Part shown: piece after piece, positions 13,313 through 19,041 of the stretch
How the letters are laid out: the number at the start of each line of letters is the position of its first letter
Position numbering within the stretch: the stretch's first letter is position 1
Source of the DNA: Acidobacteriota bacterium
GTDB taxonomy: Bacteria > Acidobacteriota > Terriglobia > Bryobacterales > Bryobacteraceae
Direction: 5' to 3'
NCBI GenBank assembly: GCA_026394095.1
Contig: JAPKYY010000795.1
Location: 1 to 19,041 of the forward strand
DNA: 19,041 bases
The notes under the pieces: model-generated
Told to the model about the DNA's origin: nothing
Seen by the model: the letters and a program-made list of their open reading frames with translations, nothing else
Database searches by the model: none
Made by a program: the position numbers and the translations under genes

Positions 13313-15994
13313 ATGCGGCAGTATTTGGCAACAACTGGATTACTTTTTCTAGTTGCTTCGCAATCGTTTGCGCAGTTTCAGGAAAACAAGGGTCAAAGCG
13401 ATTCCGCATATCAGTATTTGGTACAGGTTAGAGGAACGTTGCTGCGGGCGACGAAGGGCGGCCTTGAGTTTAAAGGCCCGGGCGCCAGTTTAGGGCGGCT
13501 CTCTCTCAGCAATCTGGAGGGTCAGTGGGTGGGGGAAGAACCATCAACAGAACTGATCAGTTACCAGATCGGATCCGACCCCAAAAAATGGGTTCAAAAT
13601 GTACGATCATTTCAGAGACTTCGCAGGGTAAATGCATTACCTGGCGTAGATTGGATCGTTTATTTTCAAAACAATAAATTGGAGTACGATTTTGAACTGA
13701 AACGAGCTGAGAGTATCTCCAGGATCACCGTGGAATGGAAGGGCTCTAGTCTGGATTTTGTAGATGGGGAAGTGTTGACTGAGTTTGGGGGAATTCAGCT
13801 TCGACAGCGGGCTCCGCGTTTCTTTGGCCAAGAGCGGGAGCTGATGGGGCAGATTGAAGCAAGGTCTGAACGCAGCTTTGGATTCCGCCTGAATGAGGCG
13901 GCTCCGGACGGCCCCCTGCGAATAGACCCCATTGTAGAGATCGCGGGCCGTATCGGCGGACGGGAAGACGACCAGATCATCGCTGCCAATGGGATCCTCG
14001 CCATTGGCATGACCAAGGCCTCCACGTGGGACTCTGCTGGTGAAGGGTCAGGTTGGGATATTTTCGTCCGTAGCTATCGTGGTGGAACCCGATACAGCAC
14101 TGTGATCTGGGGAGGTACGGGTGACGAAATTCTCTATGCCGGCAAGTCAACAGGGCTGGCAGCGGAACAAAACATGGTCGCGGTGGGGTCGACGACCTCT
14201 CGAGATCTACCTTCCAGGCGACTGCTTGACGGTCAGATCTTTTTGACAGCCTCGTCGAATACTCCGATTGTTTACGGGGGAGGAGAAACGGACGGTCTGA
14301 TTGTTCGGGCGAATTCTTCCGAGATCAGCATGAGTACGCTGGCTGGCCCAAATGATGAGGTCTTTCGAGCCATCAGTAGCGGTAATGGAGAGACGTTTTT
14401 TGGCGGAGAAGTGCGATCGGCGCAGCACCCGCGCGGGCAGGGATTCATTAGTCTTAACAGGTCACCGGAGTTGGAACAAATGCTGCGCTTTGGCAACTCA
14501 GGCCATACTTCGATTCGGGCCCTCTCCTGGCTGTCAGACAACACCCAGAGTTCATCATCAGGCATCCCCAGCGGAGTTCTCTATTTTGCTGCCGAGACCG
14601 ATAGCGCCGGAATCGAAGCCAGCACCACCTGGAGCAAGAGCAGCGGAGCAAATGATGTATTGATCGGTGCTATCCGGTTGTCGGCGAGGGACCGGCTGAA
14701 TCCGGTGGTTGAATGGCAGGGAATTTGGGGAGGGACGGCCAATGAAGAGCCCATAGGAATGGAAGCTGTTTCCGGCCAGGGGCTTTTTCTTGTTGGAAAT
14801 ACAAACTCTGGAGACATAGAGCATCGGGGTGCGGCACAGCCATCGTATGGTGGAGGCGAGTCGGATCTGTTCTTTCTGCAGTTGGCGCTCAATGGCAATG
14901 GGATCTTGAGGTCGAGTTACTCTGGTGGCGATGGCAAGGATGTCGCCCAAAGTGCCAGGAATTTCCTGGGAGGGATTCTTGTTGCGGGAAGCACGGATTC
15001 AACAAATTGGTCGTTCCCTGGCCCACCGATACTGCCCAACCCGAAGCCTGCAGACGAAGGATTGACTGATGCTTTTGCCGCTCTTTACTCTATACGGGGA
15101 TCTATCGATTGGGGGTCGAGATTTGGTGGGCCTTCCGAGGAAAGCGCATCCTTCATTCATGCCAACGAGGAAGGGATCTGGCTTGCGGGAACCAGCAGTG
15201 ATCTTTCCTGGCTGGAAGGATTGAAACCTGTACTGGCGATGCCTGCATCTGGCCCGGGGGGTGCAAAAGATGCCTTCCTGGTTCGCTTCAGAACGAATCT
15301 ATTTGGGTTAGGTGCAATTCGAGTAGGGCAAAACCTTCGTGCAGACGTTAACATCGCTGCTTTGTTGGAACCAAGTTCGGACGGGTTGCTGGAAGTGATT
15401 TCTACCGATCCTTCGCGCGTTTTGCTTACATTGCCGTGGTCGGATCAATACTCTTCAGCCGATGAACCGGTAGCACGGCTTGCCGTGCCGAATCTAACCA
15501 GTACAACCTCAACGTTTCGAACGATTCGATTCAGTGTCGATGCGGTAGGAGAATTGGGTGAGACCGAGCTGATACTTCGCGCCTCTGGAATGCCGGACAG
15601 GCGGTTTGTGGTGTCTGTTGTGCCGTCGGCAGTCTATGCTTCCGAGGCAAATGTTTCGCAAGCTGTGGATTCTGTCCTCCCCTATGGCGCATTCTTTGCG
15701 CCGATTGCTGGTGAAGGAGAAACCCCTATTGCGCAGGGGCTCCGCTATGGCTTTGACCCAAAACTGCAGTTTGAATCCAGCAATCCGGCAGCACTGATTC
15801 CACTGGGGGTTAAGGACTTTTCGACCACGCCGGCGCCAGTTGTGATCTGGCAGGATGTTGAACTCAGGGAGAGGGGAAGTTACGAGCTGGTTCCACGGTC
15901 TCCCTTTTTCGCAACGGCCCCCAAACAGGTAACAAGAGTGACAGATAGCGTGTCGGGATCTTTTGCCAGACGCTGGGTGGATCCGGCAGAGTAA
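13313..15994 (+). CDS. Giant secreted DUF7948/SBBP-propeller and Ig-like protein, N-terminal part
   Basis: 893 aa. A signal peptide ends near residue 20. Residues about 22-205 form the DUF7948-type N-terminal domain of SBBP proteins, with FQENKGQ, SYQIGSDPKKW, GVDWIVYFQNNKLEYDF, IQLRQRAPRFF and closing LRIDPIVE. Residues about 210-660 carry degenerate SBBP propeller repeats, with IWGGTGDE, GSTTSRDLP, YSGGDGKD and LVAGSTDST. From about 665 Ig-like sandwiches begin, with VISTDPSRVLLT and FESSNPAALIPL. The frame ends at TAA 15992, but frame +1 is open from 15949 and continues the Ig-like series, so this is probably the first half of one protein of about 1880 aa. Expected location is the cell surface or extracellular space, with a binding or adhesion role (inference). 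Confidence 0.88.
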   Translation: MRQYLATTGLLFLVASQSFAQFQENKGQSDSAYQYLVQVRGTLLRATKGGLEFKGPGASLGRLSLSNLEGQWVGEEPSTELISYQIGSDPKKWVQNVRSFQRLRRVNALPGVDWIVYFQNNKLEYDFELKRAESISRITVEWKGSSLDFVDGEVLTEFGGIQLRQRAPRFFGQERELMGQIEARSERSFGFRLNEAAPDGPLRIDPIVEIAGRIGGREDDQIIAANGILAIGMTKASTWDSAGEGSGWDIFVRSYRGGTRYSTVIWGGTGDEILYAGKSTGLAAEQNMVAVGSTTSRDLPSRRLLDGQIFLTASSNTPIVYGGGETDGLIVRANSSEISMSTLAGPNDEVFRAISSGNGETFFGGEVRSAQHPRGQGFISLNRSPELEQMLRFGNSGHTSIRALSWLSDNTQSSSSGIPSGVLYFAAETDSAGIEASTTWSKSSGANDVLIGAIRLSARDRLNPVVEWQGIWGGTANEEPIGMEAVSGQGLFLVGNTNSGDIEHRGAAQPSYGGGESDLFFLQLALNGNGILRSSYSGGDGKDVAQSARNFLGGILVAGSTDSTNWSFPGPPILPNPKPADEGLTDAFAALYSIRGSIDWGSRFGGPSEESASFIHANEEGIWLAGTSSDLSWLEGLKPVLAMPASGPGGAKDAFLVRFRTNLFGLGAIRVGQNLRADVNIAALLEPSSDGLLEVISTDPSRVLLTLPWSDQYSSADEPVARLAVPNLTSTTSTFRTIRFSVDAVGELGETELILRASGMPDRRFVVSVVPSAVYASEANVSQAVDSVLPYGAFFAPIAGEGETPIAQGLRYGFDPKLQFESSNPAALIPLGVKDFSTTPAPVVIWQDVELRERGSYELVPRSPFFATAPKQVTRVTDSVSGSFARRWVDPAE

Positions 15995-18797
15995 ACATCA
16001 TGCTCACCGGTGCCAATGGCTGGAATCACCGTCAGGAAGTTCAACTGGTTCGCACGCGTGTCCGGCTGAACCAACAAGTGAACCCGGCCATAGTTGGTGA
16101 GACCGTAGCGTTGAGTGCGACGTTCAGTCCCGATTCGGCCGCCTTTACTGAGCAAATGGCACCGGCGGAACGCTTCCAGCCAGTGCAATTGGCACAATTC
16201 TCAGTAGTGCCACTGATGACGAATCAAATCGCCATCAATCCAACGAGTGCTGCCCAGGCGCAAGCCACAAACACGAGCTACTTTCAGGGCGCCTTCCAGA
16301 CAAACTTTACGGTGCTAGCCAGTGGCAGCATTGGCTTCACATTGAGAATTCCTGAGTTTTTGATTTTGGATGGAGTAGCATCCACGACGGTTCAGGTACG
16401 TGTGCCATCGCTTCGTTCGCCCGATGCCGAGATCCTGCTGCCGCAGGGATGCCGCCGGAGACTGTCTTTGGTGGTAGATATTCCGCGAGCATTACTATCG
16501 AATATCAGCGTCACATTCAAGGACGCTGGAGTTGCCGCAGTGCGCCAGAATGGCTTTCTTGAATCCACACGAATCAACCTTGGCGGATTCGATAACACCG
16601 TTTTCGTTGCGGCTCTTGGACGGCCTGGGGCGCGAACCACGGTTACATTCACGGCCGGTGATTTTCGCCTGGAGATCCCCATACGAATTGTGCCTTTTCA
16701 GCTAGTGAATCGAAATGAAGAGAGCAGGATCGAAGTTGAGGGCCCAATCTTATTTGCTGTTACCGGTAGAGAAGGGGATAAACTGCTTAATCCCGATGAC
16801 TTTGAGCTGAGTGAGCTGACTTCATTCTCGGCTACAGCGTCTGCTGCTGGAGTTTGCGATGTCCCAACTACAGTGAATTTGGGTCCCTTCGGGTCGGGCT
16901 TCAGAGTCAATTGCCCCGCTAGCGGCTTAGTGGACATCACGTTACGCCCGCCAAACTCCTTTACAGATGGAGGTGGCGCAACTTTCAGGATCCGGTCTGG
17001 AGAAAACCCTCTCAATGTAATTCTGCGAGGTGCTACAGGTATTGCCGATACACCGGAGAGAATTATCCTGGGCGCCTCACTACAGACGGCTGTGGATCTT
17101 GGATTTCAAACGCTTTCTTCAAATGAATGGGTGATCACAAGCCTGAACCCCGATCTCGTAAGAGTCTCCAATTCAGGGGATCGCACCGGGGCCGAGAGCA
17201 TCCGCTCTACAGCGGAGTTTGGCAGAAGAGCACCTGTCTATCTTCAAGCCTCAAACCGTGTGGGAGCCACTACGCTTCGTTTTGTGGCAAGCGACGGGAG
17301 GTCGAAAGAAGTGCCCATTTTTGTGTGGCCCTCTTCAGTAGTGTTCAATCCAAATACGTTTGGAGCCCGCAGGAATCCGAGCTATGCGGCAGTATTTACA
17401 CCCGGCACGACACAACCAATCGATTTCCCGCTTACGCTAACGGCCGTTGATCCTCTCACGCAAATTCCGTATACCCAAATCAATAGTAATTATCGATATT
17501 CTCTTGTACCTGGACGAACACCTTCGTTGCTCCGGGTAACTTCATCGAATCGGGCAGTGCTCGACCCTCTGTTGCCAACTCCTGTGTTTGGAGGAGACCC
17601 TGGATTGTTGCGCTTCAGGGCAAATTTAGTATCCAGCGGGAGCTCAATTCTTGAGGTGGAGCAACCCGAAGGCTTTAGTGCCTCCGTGCAATCCAGAATG
17701 TTGGTGGAGTCCAGACCCGCTCGAATCGTGTTGAACGGTCCGCTGCTGCTGGCAGCAGGGGCGCAGCGCGCATTTAGTCTGAGTTTGAGCCCCCAATCCT
17801 TTAGTGAATTCATACAATACACCGTCATCTCCACCAACCCGGATGCCATTCAACTCTCGGTCACTGAGACAGGCCCTGCTGCCTCTCAGGTAACAATCGG
17901 CAGGGGCAGCCAGTTTTATGTCAGATGCCTCAAAGAAGATCCTGCCGCCCTCAGGGTGGAAGCTGCCGGTTTTGCCACTGAAACACTTCCTGTGCGCTAT
18001 GGTGCTCTACGACTGGCAAAACGATTCACCCAGTTGAAGACGAACCCCGGCCAGACATTATTTTTGAGCTTTACAGTTGAGTTTGTCAGCGCGGCCGATC
18101 GCGCCCAGCCAGGGCGAATGCTTCCGAATCCGGATGCCAATTACCGCTTTGCCATTCGAAGCAGCGATGATTCGATCTTGAGTTTTCCTGATGAAATGAT
18201 GCTGCGTCAATCCCCGGGCAGCTTTGAATTTACCAGCCAGATAAGAGCGCTCAAGCCGGGGGAAGCCAGGCTTTCTATTGAGGTACTCGGACGATCGATC
18301 CAGGTATCAGAGCCATGGGATCTATTGGTTGAGCCGTGGCGTCTTGATGTTCCAGACCGCCTGACTGTGGGCCGCGGACTCGTTTCGCAATATACGATAC
18401 GAAACAACCGTCAGGAGCCCCTGCGCTACCGAATTGAAGCTCGGGGCGGAGCGGCAATCGGAACCCAGATTTCAAGCCTGGGGACAAATGCTGTGGAAGT
18501 TGAGGTGCCACGGTCAGGCGGTTTCGATCTCTACGTAGCAATGCCGCTCAATCCACTTTCGGCAAGCCTGGTTTGGTCTGCTCCCGACAGCCTGAATGCT
18601 GAAACAACAATCAATGGCGTGCCTGCACGGTTCAGCTTCAATGGCACCCTGGGGACGAACCTGGTGATTCCACTTTCGCGGGGAAGTTTGGAAATACCAA
18701 TCGATGTTTCAGCAGATGGTGTGTTTGTCCCAACGACACTAAGCCCGTTGTTGGGCTCGCAGGAATTGCGGCTTACGAGTTCAAACCCGCTTGTGGC
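15390..18797 (+). repeat. Degenerate Ig-like domain repeats (S-[ST]-N/D-P motif)
   Basis: Seven recurrences of a motif like V-x-S-[ST]-N-P-x-x-[VIL] start near 15390, 15771, 17130, 17537, 17824, 18154 and 18768. Several spacings of 290-410 nt (about 95-135 aa) match one bacterial Ig-like domain each; the larger gaps probably hold diverged copies. The series spans the frame break at 15961, supporting a single ancestral protein. Confidence 0.5.
15961..15964 (+). other. Probable one-base frameshift (T run) joining two halves of the giant protein
   Basis: In ORF 13313-15994 the codons read TCT TTT GCC. One step back (-1) at TTTT they read TTT TGC CAG ACG CTG GGT, giving SFCQTLGGSGRVNIMLTGANG, which runs straight into the downstream ORF. 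This can be produced by one missing T or by ribosomal -1 slippage on TTTT. A small hairpin CCAG-ACG-CTGG (15966-15976) follows, but it is too close to the T run to be a classical stimulator. Confidence 0.55.
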
Positions 18798-18957
18798 GTC
18801 TTTCGATTCCAACACATTACTTTTCCCGGCAGGCTACTCACAGCGGAATGCGACTTTGCGGTTGCGTTCGGCGGGAACCGTCATTATTACTCTCGAGGCA
18901 CCCTCGGCCTTCAATCCTACAGGCCAGAAACAAGAACTTGTCATTACTGTGCGATAA
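16000..18957 (+). CDS. Giant Ig-like repeat surface protein, C-terminal part
   Basis: 985 aa from the ATG at 16000, though the frame is open back to 15949. There is no signal peptide and no convincing Shine-Dalgarno (GGCAGAGTAAACATC), so independent translation would leave an Ig-like surface protein in the cytoplasm. Continuation of the upstream ORF is the better reading. The sequence is beta-rich throughout, with recurring Ig-like (BIG-type) phrases: VITSLNPDLVRVSNS, VTSSNRAVLDPL, VISTNPDAIQLSV, IRSSDDSILSFP and LTSSNPLVASFDS. No cell-wall anchor or transmembrane helix is seen, and the C-terminus is a plain beta-strand (LVITVR). The stop lies 3 nt before the ATG of the next paralogue. A structural or adhesive surface role is inferred; no enzymatic motif is visible. 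Confidence 0.85.
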   Translation: MLTGANGWNHRQEVQLVRTRVRLNQQVNPAIVGETVALSATFSPDSAAFTEQMAPAERFQPVQLAQFSVVPLMTNQIAINPTSAAQAQATNTSYFQGAFQTNFTVLASGSIGFTLRIPEFLILDGVASTTVQVRVPSLRSPDAEILLPQGCRRRLSLVVDIPRALLSNISVTFKDAGVAAVRQNGFLESTRINLGGFDNTVFVAALGRPGARTTVTFTAGDFRLEIPIRIVPFQLVNRNEESRIEVEGPILFAVTGREGDKLLNPDDFELSELTSFSATASAAGVCDVPTTVNLGPFGSGFRVNCPASGLVDITLRPPNSFTDGGGATFRIRSGENPLNVILRGATGIADTPERIILGASLQTAVDLGFQTLSSNEWVITSLNPDLVRVSNSGDRTGAESIRSTAEFGRRAPVYLQASNRVGATTLRFVASDGRSKEVPIFVWPSSVVFNPNTFGARRNPSYAAVFTPGTTQPIDFPLTLTAVDPLTQIPYTQINSNYRYSLVPGRTPSLLRVTSSNRAVLDPLLPTPVFGGDPGLLRFRANLVSSGSSILEVEQPEGFSASVQSRMLVESRPARIVLNGPLLLAAGAQRAFSLSLSPQSFSEFIQYTVISTNPDAIQLSVTETGPAASQVTIGRGSQFYVRCLKEDPAALRVEAAGFATETLPVRYGALRLAKRFTQLKTNPGQTLFLSFTVEFVSAADRAQPGRMLPNPDANYRFAIRSSDDSILSFPDEMMLRQSPGSFEFTSQIRALKPGEARLSIEVLGRSIQVSEPWDLLVEPWRLDVPDRLTVGRGLVSQYTIRNNRQEPLRYRIEARGGAAIGTQISSLGTNAVEVEVPRSGGFDLYVAMPLNPLSASLVWSAPDSLNAETTINGVPARFSFNGTLGTNLVIPLSRGSLEIPIDVSADGVFVPTTLSPLLGSQELRLTSSNPLVASFDSNTLLFPAGYSQRNATLRLRSAGTVIITLEAPSAFNPTGQKQELVITVR

Positions 18958-18960
18958 CTT

Positions 18961-19041
18961 ATGAAAACATTTTTTGCTCTTATTCTTCTGACGGCTTCAT
19001 GCTTTGGCGGGACTCTCGCTTTTGAGGAGAATCGTGGTCAG
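18961..19041 (+). CDS. Second DUF7948/SBBP-type secreted protein, 5' end only
   Basis: 27 codons are visible before the window ends. A signal peptide MKTFFALILLTASCFGGTLA is followed by FEENRGQ, the same opening as FQENKGQ in the gene at 13313. This marks it as a paralogue of that N-terminal domain. It begins 3 nt after the preceding stop with no clear Shine-Dalgarno (the upstream bases are GCGATAACTT), so it probably belongs to the same transcript. Nothing can be said of its later domains. Confidence 0.75.
   Translation, partial: MKTFFALILLTASCFGGTLAFEENRGQ

Noticed and set aside
15955..15980. Classical programmed -1 frameshift signal
   Set aside because: Only TTTT is present, not an X XXY YYZ heptamer, and the small CCAG/CTGG hairpin begins 1 nt after it. 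Slippage is kept only as an alternative to a one-base error.
1..19041. CRISPR array, tRNA or rRNA genes, insertion sequences
   Set aside because: No regularly spaced direct repeats, no cloverleaf-like or ribosomal sequence, and no transposase or terminal inverted repeats were recognised.

Overview
The window looks like a chromosomal segment of an Acidobacteriota bacterium, most likely from the Solibacter/Bryobacter branch. This rests on gene content alone: an Oar-like TonB-dependent outer-membrane protein with a carboxypeptidase-regulatory N-terminus, a PSCyt1/DUF1549/DUF1553 cytochrome, a SpoIVB (S55)-domain secreted protein, and giant SBBP/Ig-like surface proteins. Nearly every gene start encodes a signal peptide, so the region specifies cell-envelope or extracellular proteins. 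I see no tRNA, rRNA, CRISPR array, insertion sequence or plasmid/phage gene.

Layout: (1) Positions 1-3510 are a minus-strand two-gene unit, an octaheme c-type cytochrome with TPR-like helices (1825-3510) followed after 13 nt by a PSCyt1-DUF1549-DUF1553 protein (1811 running out of the window at position 1). (2) A 146-nt divergent intergenic region (3511-3656) holds a candidate plus-strand promoter and an operator-like dyad. (3) Positions 3657-9387 carry an Oar-like TonB-dependent protein, broken by an internal frameshifting deletion near 4366, and a roughly 20-repeat secreted TPR protein whose ATG overlaps the receptor stop codon (TAATG). (4) Positions 9474-13256 carry a secreted S55-family protein, then after 14 nt a secreted beta-propeller/Ig-like protein broken near 12295, where about 65 residues expected from the family are absent. 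(5) Positions 13313-18957 hold a giant secreted DUF7948/SBBP propeller plus Ig-like repeat protein, split into two reading frames by what looks like a one-base slip in a T run at 15961-15964. (6) At 18961 a second gene of the same family begins and runs off the window.

How they may work together (inference): the TonB protein plus TPR protein form one envelope module. The S55, propeller and giant Ig/SBBP genes form a second, all-secreted module that could process or display surface proteins. The cytochrome unit is a separate periplasmic or extracellular redox module.

The most striking feature is that three of the plus-strand genes are interrupted at single points while the coding on both sides remains well preserved. 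This points to sequence/assembly errors, very recent mutation, or (for the 15961 site) possible translational slippage. There is no gene-free stretch longer than 300 nt.
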